A stretch of 64,000 nucleotides of DNA from Rubrivirga sp046845755 (GTDB taxonomy: Bacteria; Bacteroidota; Rhodothermia; Rhodothermales; Rubricoccaceae). The stretch is taken from contig NZ_CP177357.1 in the NCBI RefSeq assembly GCF_046845755.1, forward strand, positions 4,092,001 to 4,156,000. Reading direction: 5' to 3'. The notes under the pieces were generated by a model. It saw nothing but the letters and a program-made list of their open reading frames with translations. It was not told the DNA's origin and ran no database searches. Made by a program: the position numbers and the translations under genes. Each line of letters starts with the position of its first letter. Position 1 is the stretch's first letter. Shown in pieces: positions 39,858 to 48,439 of this stretch.

Positions 39858-42365
39858 TTATCTCCGCGCCTCGCCGATGCGCCGGGCGAAGGAAACCCCG
39901 AAGCCGAGCCCGACGATGCAGGTCCCCAGCCACAGCAGCGAGATCCACGGCTTCTCGTAGGCCTGCACGACGACCCAGTCCTCGGCCGCGACCGTCGCGC
40001 CCTCGAACACGAGCCGGATGGCGCCCTCGTCGACCACCATCCCCGCGAAGGCGACGCCGAAGCCCCAGTCCTGGGAGCGGTTCTGGACGAACTGCTGCTG
40101 GCCGTCGGTCGTGATGACGTAGACCGGACGGAGGGTGCGCGTCTCGCCCGTCGCGTGGTTCGTCACCTCCAGCCGGGCGGCGACCGCGAGGTCGACCGTG
40201 GCCGGGTCCAGGCCGACGGCGTCGAGGTCAACCTCGAGCTCGTAGTCGACGAACGTGACCGAGTAGGCGTCGTCGCGCGACGGGGTCGACAGGGCGACGG
40301 CCTCGCCGCGCGCCAGCTCCGTCTCGGCCTGGCCCTCGCTCGGGTTCTCGCTCATCGCCGACGGGAAGACGGCGACGTACAGGTCCTTGACGACGCCCTC
40401 GCGGACGTCCGGGTGCTGGATCCACTGGTCGCGGCCGTCCTTGTAGACCACGTTGCGCGTCTGGAACTGCTGGCCGGCGCGGTTGACGACGTCCATCACG
40501 TAGACCGGGCGGCCCTCCTCGTTGACCTCCTGGCCGGTGTACGTCCAGCGGTAGCCGTCGGCGGCGACGGTCCGGCCGAGCGGGACGACCACGTTGTCGC
40601 GGCGGCCCTGGATGTCGGTCCCGTTGCCGTCCGAGATGGGGTCGTTGAAGACCGACGACGCGAACGTGCCGAGCAGCACGAGCCCGAACCCGACGTGTGT
40701 CAGGCTGCCGCCGACCATCTTGAGGTTGCCGCGTCCGACCCGCCACATCACCGACAGGTTGCCCCACAGCATGAAGAACGAGGCGAAGAGCAGCAAGAGC
40801 AGCAGCAGCGAGGTCCCGTGCGTCGCGAAGAACGTCGAGATGGCCGTCGGCAACAAACCGGCCTCGACGGGCGCCGTTGACCCGACGGGCGCCTCGACGC
40901 CCAGGCCGGGCCCGGGCACGACGGTCTCCTGCACGAACGGCGTCAGCAGCACGACGGCCGCCGTGCTCACGACGGTCGCGACGACGGGCCGGAACAGCAC
41001 GCGGTTCGCGTCCTCGACCGTCATCTTGCGCCACCAGAACAGCTGCGCCATCCCGCCCAGGAACGCGATCGCGACCGCGAGCGGGACTGTCCACGTGGTG
41101 TAGAACTCGATCGGCACGGCGCTCGGGTTGTCGCGGAACAGCTTGCCGAAGATGGGCGCCGACGTGCCGAGCGCGATCACGCCGCCGGTCACGGCCAGCA
41201 GGAGCGCGCCGGTAAAGACGAGCGACTCGCGCGAGAGCACGGCGGGCGGCGTCGCCGGGGCGGGCAGGTCGCGCCAACGCCACGCCAGCATCCCGAAGCC
41301 CAGGAGCCCCACGGCCGAGATCCACAGCAGCAGCTGGTTGTAGAGGCCGAGGTCGACGAAGCTGTGGACCGACACGTCGCCCAGAATCCCGGAGCGCGTC
41401 AGGAACGTCGAGTAGATGACGAGCTGGAACGCGAGCACGCTCAGCCACAGCGCCGCCTTGTGCCCGGCGGCTGTCTTTTTCTGGACCACCATCGCGTGGA
41501 GCCCGGCCACGGCGAAGATCCACGGCACCAGCGACGAGTTCTCGACCGGGTCCCACGCCCACCAGCCCCCAAAGCTCAGCGTCTCGTACGCCCACCAGCC
41601 GCCCATCATGATGCCCACGCCCAGGATGCCGGTCCCGGCGAGCGCCCACGGCAGCGCAGGCTTGACCCACTGCGTGTAGCGCCGGCGGTAGAGCCCGGCG
41701 ACGGCGAACGCGAACGGCACCATCAGCAGCGTGAACCCGACGAAGAGGGTCGGCGGGTGGATCGTCATCCAGGGGTTCTGGAGCAGGTCGTTGAGCCCCT
41801 GCCCGTCGGCGGGCACGAAGCCGGCGACCTGCAACATCGGGGCGTCGGGAAACTTCTCGGCGAGCGTCGTGAAGGGGCTGACGCCGATGGGGAGCGGGCC
41901 CAGCTTCAGGCCCACGATCATCGACAGCAGGAACGCCTGGCACAGCGCCACGACCGCCAGCACCGGCGACGCGAACACGCGGCGCGCCTCGTTGGCCGGC
42001 TCCCCGCCGTCGCGCCGGACGGACCACCGGATGAGCAGCCCGCCGACGACCGTCGTCATGATGATCCACAGCAGGAACGAGCCCTCCTGCCCGGCCCAGA
42101 ACGCCGACAGCGTGTACCGGAACGGCATCGCCGTCGAGGTCTGCTGGTAGACGTAGGCGAGGTCGTAGTGGCCGCCGAAGAGGGCCGTCCACAGCATCGC
42201 CGAGGCGACGACGACGCCCGCACCCAGGACCGCCCAGCTCCACCGGCCGACACGGGCCCACCCGGCGTCGGCCGGCTCGCGGCTGGCGAGGGCGAAGCTG
42301 ACGAGCGCCGCCAACGAGGCGACGAAGGCGACGACGAGGGCGACGTGGCCAATGGGTCCGATCAT
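39858..42365 (-). CDS. ccmF: Cytochrome c biogenesis haem lyase, CcmF/CcsA type
   Basis: 835 residues with about 15 membrane segments, beginning IGPIGHVALVVAFVASLAAL. Family words: AGQEGSFLLWIIMTTVVGGL, WWAWDPVENSSLVPWIFAVA (the WWD-type haem-handling motif), FLTRSGILGDVSVHSF, and MWGNLSVMWRVGR-like segments. After the last membrane cluster a periplasmic domain (about residues 610-790) follows with beta-rich sequence (RDNVVVPLGRTVAADGYRWT), and a final TM anchor (WISLLWLGTCIVGLGFGVSF). The length exceeds the usual ~650, mainly in this periplasmic part. It joins haem to apocytochrome c. No other ccm gene is adjacent. Start ATG 42365 is chosen; the ORF extends to 42623. Confidence 0.92.
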   Translation of the reverse strand: MIGPIGHVALVVAFVASLAALVSFALASREPADAGWARVGRWSWAVLGAGVVVASAMLWTALFGGHYDLAYVYQQTSTAMPFRYTLSAFWAGQEGSFLLWIIMTTVVGGLLIRWSVRRDGGEPANEARRVFASPVLAVVALCQAFLLSMIVGLKLGPLPIGVSPFTTLAEKFPDAPMLQVAGFVPADGQGLNDLLQNPWMTIHPPTLFVGFTLLMVPFAFAVAGLYRRRYTQWVKPALPWALAGTGILGVGIMMGGWWAYETLSFGGWWAWDPVENSSLVPWIFAVAGLHAMVVQKKTAAGHKAALWLSVLAFQLVIYSTFLTRSGILGDVSVHSFVDLGLYNQLLLWISAVGLLGFGMLAWRWRDLPAPATPPAVLSRESLVFTGALLLAVTGGVIALGTSAPIFGKLFRDNPSAVPIEFYTTWTVPLAVAIAFLGGMAQLFWWRKMTVEDANRVLFRPVVATVVSTAAVVLLTPFVQETVVPGPGLGVEAPVGSTAPVEAGLLPTAISTFFATHGTSLLLLLLLFASFFMLWGNLSVMWRVGRGNLKMVGGSLTHVGFGLVLLGTFASSVFNDPISDGNGTDIQGRRDNVVVPLGRTVAADGYRWTYTGQEVNEEGRPVYVMDVVNRAGQQFQTRNVVYKDGRDQWIQHPDVREGVVKDLYVAVFPSAMSENPSEGQAETELARGEAVALSTPSRDDAYSVTFVDYELEVDLDAVGLDPATVDLAVAARLEVTNHATGETRTLRPVYVITTDGQQQFVQNRSQDWGFGVAFAGMVVDEGAIRLVFEGATVAAEDWVVVQAYEKPWISLLWLGTCIVGLGFGVSFARRIGEARR

Positions 42366-42388
42366 CACGGGGGCGCTTGCGCGAGGGG

Positions 42389-42406
42389 TTTCAGCCTGGG
42401 CTGAAA
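42389..42406 (-). promoter_or_regulatory. Hairpin in the leader of ccmF
   Basis: A perfect 8-bp palindrome with a 2-base loop (TTTCAGCC-TG-GGCTGAAA) lies 24-41 bases upstream of the ccmF ATG, just beyond a TACTTT on the minus strand at about 42405-42410 that could be a -10. Whether it regulates or is only a repeat remnant is unknown. Confidence 0.45.
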
Positions 42407-42409
42407 AGT

Positions 42410-42900
42410 ACGGGGCCGGTCCGTCCGCTCGTATGCGCCGGTCGTGGATTCGGCGCCAGCGACGGCCGCGGCAGCCGAGGTTCCACCGGCTCGCGCGAGC
42501 CTTGTCTACGACGTCCCCACTTCCCCTGGGAGGGGGACAACCGCCAGGTCGGCGAAGCCAGGGTGAGGGGGCACCAGAGCGCGCCTGTCGGCGCAAGCCC
42601 CCCCGCGGGCGCACGCCGTTCACCCTCCCCCGACCCCTCCCGTCTGGGAGGGGAGGGCAGGACCGAGACGATCTGCGGTTCCACGGGCAGGGCTGGCGCG
42701 AGCCCGCCTGCTGGCGCGAGCCCGGACCCCCCGCCTGCCGGCCGCCCCCTCATCCTAAGAGGGCTTCTTCGAAGGCGGCCGTCAGCCCGTCCCCGCCGAC
42801 CCTGCTCCTGGAGTCCCCACTCCTTGAGCAAGGAGGGGGACAGGGGGTGGTCTGCTGGCTGGCGCGAGCCATCGGGGCCCCCGCCGAGGCCCACCCATCT
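42410..42900. repeat. Repeat-rich gap upstream of ccmF
   Basis: A 600-base gap with no supportable gene. It contains three copies of CTGGCGCGAGCC (42693-42704, 42711-42722, 42859-42870), one AGGGGGACAGGGGGTGGTC at 42834-42852, a TGTCGGCGCAAGCCCCCC at about 42585, and several hairpin-prone CCCCTCC...GGAGGGG pairs (about 42635-42660, 42820-42840). These match words in the gaps at 8.3, 36.5 and 53.7 kb. It looks like several degraded copies of one repeat family. Nothing else is visible apart from the hairpin beside ccmF and the terminator that follows. Confidence 0.65.
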
Positions 42901-42920
42901 AAAAACGGCGGCCCCCGCCG
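42901..42920 (-). terminator. Probable terminator of the DUF4097 gene
   Basis: A 6-bp stem (CGGCGG with CCGCCG, 42906-42920) with a 3-base loop and five A residues at 42901-42905, forming a U tract on the minus strand, 51 bases beyond the stop at 42971. Confidence 0.65.
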
Positions 42921-42970
42921 GGACACACACCGGAGGGAGCCGCCAGGGCGACGCGGATATCGCCCGTTGT

Positions 42971-43975
42971 CTACGCCTGGACCACGCGGACGGCGCCGCT
43001 GCCCGCGCTCAGGCGCAGGTCGGGGCCGCCGCGGCCGAGCCGGCCGCGCGCCTCGTCGCGCTCGCGCTCGCCCGAGAAGCCGAGGCCGTCGTCGATGCGG
43101 AGCGAGCCGCCCTCGGCGTCCAGGTCGAACCCGGCGCCGCGCGGGACGCGGACGGTGATGGAGCCGCTGCCGGTGTCGACCGTCGCCGCCCGCGCCGAGC
43201 GCAGCGTCAGCTCGACGCGCCCCGACCCGGTGTCGACCTCGGCCGGGCCGTCGACCGAGCCGACGGACACGCTTCCCGAGCCGGTGTCGACCCACAGCGA
43301 GCCCTCCACGCGGTCGACCTCGACGCTGCCCGAGCCCGTGTCGATGCGGACCTCTCCGCGCAGCGACCGCGCGCGGACGTTGCCCGAGCCCGTGTCGAGC
43401 ATGACGCGTCGGCCCGTCACATCCGCCACGTCGACGTTCCCGCTGCCGACGTCGACCGACAGGTCGCCCTCGATCGAGGCCACCTGCACGTTCCCCGACC
43501 CGAGGTCGACCGTCGCTGAGTAGCGGCGCGGGACCTCGACGGTCACCTGGAAGCTGGCGTCGCGGCGGCCGGTCGACCAGCGGCGGCGCGGCGGGTCCGT
43601 CCGCACCGTCAGGTCGCCGCTGCGGACGCGCGCGCTAAAGCGCCGGCGCTCGAACTCCGACGCGGCGTCGCGGCCCCGGCCCTCGACGACTACGCGAGCG
43701 CGCGTGCCGGAGACGGTCCGGACCGTGACGTTCTCGCTCCCGAGGTCGACCAGGAGCCGCCCGCCGGACCGGACGTCGAACGACTCGTCGAACAGCACGT
43801 CCTTGACAACGGTGGCGGAGACGAGGTCGATGGTGACTTGGTGGGCGGCGCCGTCGTGGAGGCGCTCGACGCGGACGTCGGCGGTCGAGGCGAACGCGCG
43901 GACACCGACAACAAGAAGGAGCGCGCCGAGAAGGGCCAGGAGGGCGCGCTGGAGGGGCTTGCGAGTGCGGGACAT
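42971..43975 (-). CDS. DUF4097-type beta-helix surface protein
   Basis: 334 residues. An N-terminal membrane anchor or uncleaved signal (RALLALLGALLLVVGVRAFA) is followed by a right-handed beta-helix made of repeats of the form D-x-G-S-x-N/S-V: VDLGSENV, VDLGSGNV, VDVGSGNV, LDTGSGNV, IDTGSGSV, VDTGSGSV, VDTGSGRV, VDTGSGSI and LSAGSGAV, about nine in all. DUF4097/adhesin-like families carry this repeat and are thought to sit at the cell surface; the function is unproven. The gene ends with a terminator-like hairpin at 42901. It opposes the 5'-nucleotidase gene (212 bases apart, divergent). Confidence 0.82.
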   Translation of the reverse strand: MSRTRKPLQRALLALLGALLLVVGVRAFASTADVRVERLHDGAAHQVTIDLVSATVVKDVLFDESFDVRSGGRLLVDLGSENVTVRTVSGTRARVVVEGRGRDAASEFERRRFSARVRSGDLTVRTDPPRRRWSTGRRDASFQVTVEVPRRYSATVDLGSGNVQVASIEGDLSVDVGSGNVDVADVTGRRVMLDTGSGNVRARSLRGEVRIDTGSGSVEVDRVEGSLWVDTGSGSVSVGSVDGPAEVDTGSGRVELTLRSARAATVDTGSGSITVRVPRGAGFDLDAEGGSLRIDDGLGFSGERERDEARGRLGRGGPDLRLSAGSGAVRVVQA

Positions 43976-44187
43976 GGCGGGGGAGGGGAGAGGGACGCCC
44001 TCAAGACGGGCGCCGCGCCAAAAAGGTACAGGGGCGTGCTAAAAAAACCGCACGCCGGACGAAACCCTGCCTTCGGCGCCTCCGCTTCCCCGGCCGCAAG
44101 CCCAGCCTCCCCTGCGGACGCAGAGTCTGTCTATGGCATCGTTGCCCGCGATGGCCCACCTGCTGGCGGCGCGCGGGTCACCGGCCC

Positions 44188-45849
44188 GTGAACACCGGGC
44201 GCGCCGGGGAACGCGCCCCGGGCCGTCACGCGTTCACCGACGAATTCAACCGACTCATGGAAGCCACCATCGGCGCCGGCACGCACGGCGCACACGGCGT
44301 CCCCGACGCCTTCGACCACCCGCGCGGCCTGTTCTGCAACCGCACCCTCAACCTCCGCAAGATCGGGGCCGTGGGGTACGACATGGACTACACGCTCGTC
44401 CACTACCACGTCGCCCTGTGGGAGGAGCGGGCCCACGCCTACATCAAGAACGGGCTCGCGAAGGAGGGCTGGCCCGTCGACGACCTCGTTTTCGACCCCG
44501 ACCTCGTTGTCCAGGGGCTCGTCGTCGATACCGAGCGCGGGAACGTCGTCAAGGCCAACCGCTTCGGGTACGTCAAGCGCGCCTTCCACGGGACCCGGCC
44601 GCTCCCCTTCGACGAGCAGCGCCAGGCCTACCGCCGCACGCTCGTCGACCTCCACGACCGCCGCTGGCGGTTCATGAACACGCTGTTCTCGATCTCCGAG
44701 GCCAGCATCTACCTCCAACTCGTCGACAAGCTCGACGCGGGCGAGCTCCCCGACCGGATCGGCTACGACGACCTCTACGAGGCCGTCCGTCACGCGCTCG
44801 ACGCGGCCCACCTCGAAGGGCTCCTCAAGGCCGAGATCCTGGCCGACCCCGCCCGCTTCGTCGACGTCGACCCCGAGGTGCCGCTCGCGCTCCTCGATCA
44901 GAAGCTGGCGGGCAAGAAGGTGCTGCTCATCACCAACTCGGAGTGGACCTACGCCGCGCCCCTGCTGGCGTACGCCTTCGACCCCCACCTGCCCGGCGAC
45001 ATGACGTGGCGGGACCTGTTCGACCTCGCCATCGTCGGCGCCCGCAAGCCGGCCTTTTTCGACCAGCAGGCGCCCGCCTTCGAGGTCGTCGGCGAGGACG
45101 AGGAGGGCCGGGCCGTGCTCCGGACGGTGAACGGGGTGCTGGAAGAGGGCCGCGCCTACGTCGGCGGCAACGCGGCGCTCGTCGAGGCCAGCCTGGGCCT
45201 GCGCGGGTCCGAGATCCTGTACGTCGGCGACCACGTCTACGCCGACGTCAAGGCGTCGAAGAGCGTGCTCCGCTGGCGGACCGCGCTCGTGCTGCGACCC
45301 CTCGAGGACGAGATCGCCGCGTTCGACGCGTGGCGCGGCCAGCAGGCGCGGCTGACGGCCATGATGGCCGAGAAGGAGCGGCTCGAGGCCTACTTCTCGG
45401 CGCTCCGCCTGGAGCGCCAGCGCAACGCCGAGGGCTACGGCCCCCAGACCGACCGCTCGCTCGACTGGCTCGACGCCCGCATGGCCGAGGCCCGCGAGCG
45501 CCTGCTCGTGCTCGACGCCGCCATCGGCCCGCTCGCGGTCGAGTCGTCGCAGCTCGTCAACCCGCGGTGGGGGCCGCTGATGTGGGCCGGCAACGACAAG
45601 AGCCACCTCGCGCGCCAGATCGAGGCCTCGGCCGACGTCTACACCGCCCGCGTCTCGAACTTCCTCCACTACACGCCCTTCGTCTACCTCCGCAGCCCGC
45701 GCGGCTCGCTCCCCCACGACCTCGCCACGCCCCAGGACCGGGGCCTCGAGGCCGCCGCCCACGACCTCGGCGTCGAGGACTTCGGGCCCGATGACGGCCG
45801 CGAGCCGCCCGGGGGCGACGGCCTCTCCCCCGAATCCGCCGCTCGCTGA
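44188..45849 (+). CDS. HAD-type 5'-nucleotidase (cN-II/NT5C2-like)
   Basis: 553 residues. HAD motif I GYDMDYTLVHYH (nucleophile Asp followed by acid Asp), motif II in LLITNSEWTYAA with the Thr/Ser, and motif III/IV in LYVGDHVYADVKASK with the Asp pair and Lys. These are the features of the cytosolic purine 5'-nucleotidase family, common in eukaryotes and known in some bacteria. The insert between motifs and the long C-terminal helical region (ERLEAYFSALRLERQRNAEG) are also as in the family. It should hydrolyse IMP/GMP-type monophosphates. GTG 44188 gives a plausible N-terminus; ATG 44257 is an alternative. Followed by a hypothetical gene and an aldo/keto reductase. Confidence 0.9.
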   Translation: MNTGRAGERAPGRHAFTDEFNRLMEATIGAGTHGAHGVPDAFDHPRGLFCNRTLNLRKIGAVGYDMDYTLVHYHVALWEERAHAYIKNGLAKEGWPVDDLVFDPDLVVQGLVVDTERGNVVKANRFGYVKRAFHGTRPLPFDEQRQAYRRTLVDLHDRRWRFMNTLFSISEASIYLQLVDKLDAGELPDRIGYDDLYEAVRHALDAAHLEGLLKAEILADPARFVDVDPEVPLALLDQKLAGKKVLLITNSEWTYAAPLLAYAFDPHLPGDMTWRDLFDLAIVGARKPAFFDQQAPAFEVVGEDEEGRAVLRTVNGVLEEGRAYVGGNAALVEASLGLRGSEILYVGDHVYADVKASKSVLRWRTALVLRPLEDEIAAFDAWRGQQARLTAMMAEKERLEAYFSALRLERQRNAEGYGPQTDRSLDWLDARMAEARERLLVLDAAIGPLAVESSQLVNPRWGPLMWAGNDKSHLARQIEASADVYTARVSNFLHYTPFVYLRSPRGSLPHDLATPQDRGLEAAAHDLGVEDFGPDDGREPPGGDGLSPESAAR

Positions 45850-45860
45850 TCTCTCCACCG

Positions 45861-46307
45861 ATGGCCAAGAAGCTTTCCAAACCCCAGCGCCACGTGCTCG
45901 GCGACGCGCTCCGGATCGTCCGCGAGCAGCGGGCCCGCGCCGAGGCCGACGGCCTGACCGGCCTGCCCGACGGCTGGGCCCGCCCCTTCGTCCTCGGCTA
46001 CCTGATGGGCGTCGTCGACGGGCTGTGCCAGGCCAAGAGCGTGGCGTTCGACGAGACGGCGCTCGCGATCTGGGGGCTCGTCCTCGACGACACCTTCGGC
46101 CGCCCCGCCAGCGACGCCCTCCGCCGCCGCGGCGTGGCGCTCCTCCAGGCCGGCGACCCGGCCTTCGGGCGCGGACGCCCGTGGGGCGGCAACGAGGCGA
46201 TGGGCTTCGCGAGCGGCGAGATCGTGCCCGAGGGGCTCGTCCACGTGGCGCGCGGCGACGAGGCCCGGATGGGCGGCCCGGTGATCCCTCCGACCGCATC
46301 CGCATGA
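45861..46307 (+). CDS. Hypothetical small protein
   Basis: 148 residues, soluble, no signal peptide. MAKKLSKPQRHVLGDALRIV and REQRARAEADGLTGLPDGWA suggest an N-terminal helix pair, then RPFVLGYLMGVVDGLCQAKS, FDETALAIWGLVLDDTFG and EAMGFASGEIVPEGLVHV. Not recognised. The residue mix (GW near the middle, a conserved-looking Gly/Asp pattern) suggests an all-alpha domain. It starts 11 bases after the nucleotidase stop and overlaps the aldo/keto reductase start by four bases (ATGA), so it belongs to the same operon. Confidence 0.65.
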   Translation: MAKKLSKPQRHVLGDALRIVREQRARAEADGLTGLPDGWARPFVLGYLMGVVDGLCQAKSVAFDETALAIWGLVLDDTFGRPASDALRRRGVALLQAGDPAFGRGRPWGGNEAMGFASGEIVPEGLVHVARGDEARMGGPVIPPTASA

Positions 46308-47227
46308 CCACGACCTCGCTCGGCGCCCTCACGACGTCGCGCCTCGCGTATGGCTGCATGACGCTGGGCGGGCTCGACCGCCCGGCCGCCGAGGCCGCCG
46401 TCGACGCCGCGCTCGACGGCGGCGTCACGCTCTTCGACCACGCCGACATCTACAGCGGCGGCCGGTCTGAAACGCTCTTCGGCGAGATCCTGGCCGACCG
46501 CCCCGGCCTGCGCGACCGCGTGGTGCTCCAGACCAAGTGCGGCATCCGCTTTGCCGACGCGCACGGCCCGAAGCGCTACAACCTGGGCTACGACCACATC
46601 GTGGCGTCCGTCGAGGGCAGCCTGCGGCGGCTCGGGACGGACCGCGTCGAGGTGCTGCTGCTCCACCGCCCGGACCCGCTGGCGGAGCCCACCGAGATTG
46701 CCCGCGCGTTCGACAGCCTGGCGGCGGCCGGCAAGGTGGGTGCCTTTGGGGTCAGCAATTTCTCGGTCGCCCAGCTCGACCGGCTGGCGGCGGCCGTCGA
46801 CCAACCCCTCGTGGCGAACCAGATCCAGCTCAGCCTGGGCCACATCGCGCCGGTCGAGGCGGGCGTCGAGGTCAACACGGCGCGATCCGTGTCCGGCGCC
46901 GACGATCTGCTCGACGGCTGCGCCGCGCGCGGCGCACGGCTCCAGGCTTGGGCGCCGACGGCCGGCGGCTCGTTCTCGCGCGGCGACGTCGCGCCCGAGC
47001 ACGCCGATGTCGCCGAGGCGGTCCGCGCGGTCGCCGGCGACCGCGGGGCGACGCCGCTGCAGGTCGTGTTGGCGTTCGTGCTCCGGCTGCCGCACAGTGT
47101 CCAGCCGGTGTTCGGGTCTACGAACCCTGGACGGATCGCGGAGGCGTGCGCGGCCACCGGGGTCTCTCTCCCACGCGAGGCGTGGTACCGGTTGTACGAG
47201 GCCGCGCGGGGGAAGCGCGTGCCCTAG
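46304..47227 (+). CDS. Aldo/keto reductase
   Basis: 307 residues, the length expected for an AKR. Family words: RLAYGCMTLGGLDRPAAEAA at the start, FDHADIYSGGRSETLFGE with the catalytic Asp/Tyr-side region, VVLQTKCGIR with the Lys, LLLHRPDPLAEPTEIARAF with the His, FGVSNFSVAQLDRL, and a C-terminal GATPLQVVLAFVLRLPHSVQ which binds NADPH. The catalytic tetrad Asp-Tyr-Lys-His is visible. Substrate unknown. It starts within the end of the hypothetical gene (ATGA overlap). Seventh-strand segment FGSTNPGRIAEACAATG also matches the family. Confidence 0.93.
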   Translation: MTTTSLGALTTSRLAYGCMTLGGLDRPAAEAAVDAALDGGVTLFDHADIYSGGRSETLFGEILADRPGLRDRVVLQTKCGIRFADAHGPKRYNLGYDHIVASVEGSLRRLGTDRVEVLLLHRPDPLAEPTEIARAFDSLAAAGKVGAFGVSNFSVAQLDRLAAAVDQPLVANQIQLSLGHIAPVEAGVEVNTARSVSGADDLLDGCAARGARLQAWAPTAGGSFSRGDVAPEHADVAEAVRAVAGDRGATPLQVVLAFVLRLPHSVQPVFGSTNPGRIAEACAATGVSLPREAWYRLYEAARGKRVP

Positions 47228-47246
47228 TCAGGGAGTTCCTGATGGG

Positions 47247-47252
47247 TACCTT
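47247..47252 (+). promoter_or_regulatory. Putative leaderless -10 element of the receiver/RsbQ/kinase operon
   Basis: TACCTT, 6 bases before the ATG at 47259. This is the tightest such spacing with a downstream operon and would make the first mRNA leaderless. Confidence 0.45.
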
Positions 47253-47258
47253 CGAACG

Positions 47259-47630
47259 ATGCCCGACTCCCCACCGCTGCGCGTGTTTCTCGTCGAGGAC
47301 CACCCCTGGCTGCTCGAGACGCACGCTCGGGCCATCAACCTGCAGCCGGACCTCGAGGTCTGCGGGACGGCGACCACGGGCGCGGCCGCGCTCGACGGCG
47401 TCCCCTCCGACGCCGACGTGGTGCTCGTCGACCTCCGCCTGCCCGACATGGCCGGGCTCGACGTGATCCGCGCGCTCGCCGCACGCCAGCCCCCGCCGGC
47501 CTGCCTCGTCGTCTCAGCCCGCCCGGCCGTCGAGGCGGCGGCCGCGTCGCTGGAGGCCGGGGCCCACGCCTACGTCGAGAAGGGGGACGCGGGCGCTCTC
47601 TTCGCCGCCATCCGCGCCTGCCGACCATGA
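47259..47630 (+). CDS. Stand-alone response regulator receiver, first gene of the RsbQ-like operon
   Basis: 123 residues, one REC domain: RVFLVEDHPWLLETHARAIN with the acidic triad partners, Asp58 in VVLVDLRLPDMAGLDVIRAL, Ser in CLVVSARPAVEAAAAS, and Lys in HAYVEKGDAGALF. No output domain. It starts 31 bases after the reductase, with its own -10-like element, and its stop overlaps the next gene start (ATGA at 47627). It may be phosphorylated by the PAS kinase two genes downstream. The same layout, a lone receiver, is seen at 63619-63996. Confidence 0.9.
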   Translation: MPDSPPLRVFLVEDHPWLLETHARAINLQPDLEVCGTATTGAAALDGVPSDADVVLVDLRLPDMAGLDVIRALAARQPPPACLVVSARPAVEAAAASLEAGAHAYVEKGDAGALFAAIRACRP

Positions 47631-48439
47631 CCGACCTCCGCGCCCGGTTCAACGTCACCGAGCGGAGCCACGGGGCTCGGCCGATGCTTTTCGCCCACGG
47701 CTTCGGCTGCGACCAGTCGATGTGGCGCGAGGTGGCGCCGAGCTTCGAGGCCGACCACCGCGTCGTCCTGTTCGACTTTATCGGCGCCGGCGACTCCGAC
47801 CTCTCGGCCTACGACCCCGCCCGCCACCGCGCGCTCGACGGCTACGCCGACGACGTGCTCGACCTGTGCCGCGCGCTCGCCCTCGACGATGTCGTGTTTG
47901 TCGGCCACTCGGTCGCGTCCATGATCGGCGTGCTCGCGGCCAACAAGGAGCCCGGCCGCTTCCGCGAGCTCGTGCTCGTCGGGCCGTCGCCGCGCTACCT
48001 CAACGACGACGGCTACCACGGCGGGTTCGACCGCGAGGACATCGACGGGCTCCTGGGCATGATGGAGAAGAACTACGGCGGCTGGGCCGAGGCGCTCGCG
48101 CCGGTCATCATGAAGAACCCCGACCGCCCTGGGCTCACCGCCGAGCTCGAGGCGCGGTTCTGCGCCACGGACCCCGACATCGCCCGCGACTTCGCCGCGG
48201 TCACCTTCCTCTCGGACAACCGCGCCGACCTCGCGGCGGTCACCGTCCCGTCGCTGATCCTCCAGTGCACCGACGACGCGATCGCGCCCGAGCCCGTCGG
48301 TCAGTACCTCCACGAGCACCTTCCCGGCTCGACGTTGCACCAACTCGCGGCGACCGGTCACTGCCCCCACCTCAGCCACCCCGGCGAGACGGCCGCCGCC
48401 ATCCGGGCCTACCTCGACGGCCGCACCGGCGCGGCGTGA
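47627..48439 (+). CDS. RsbQ/KAI2-like alpha/beta hydrolase
   Basis: 270 residues, full family length. HGFGCDQSMWREVAPSFEAD opens the fold, VVFVGHSVASMIGVLAANKE holds the nucleophile Ser95, TDDAIAPEPVGQYLHEHLP the Asp217 (or 216), and ATGHCPHLSHPGE the His245, the same spacing as the triad in Bacillus RsbQ. YNDDG-type cap helices (YHGGFDREDIDGLLGMMEKN) follow. In Bacillus RsbQ activates the PAS-containing phosphatase RsbP under energy stress; plant relatives are hormone receptors. Here it is overlapped on both sides (ATGA with the receiver, GTGA with a PAS histidine kinase), so it may act by handing a small hydrophobic ligand to that PAS domain. Inference; the ligand is unknown. Confidence 0.92.
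   Translation: MTDLRARFNVTERSHGARPMLFAHGFGCDQSMWREVAPSFEADHRVVLFDFIGAGDSDLSAYDPARHRALDGYADDVLDLCRALALDDVVFVGHSVASMIGVLAANKEPGRFRELVLVGPSPRYLNDDGYHGGFDREDIDGLLGMMEKNYGGWAEALAPVIMKNPDRPGLTAELEARFCATDPDIARDFAAVTFLSDNRADLAAVTVPSLILQCTDDAIAPEPVGQYLHEHLPGSTLHQLAATGHCPHLSHPGETAAAIRAYLDGRTGAA

Noticed and set aside
42366..42900. Small ORFs in the repeat-rich gap
   Set aside because: They are Pro/Gly/Arg-rich and follow the repeat words; no conserved motif.
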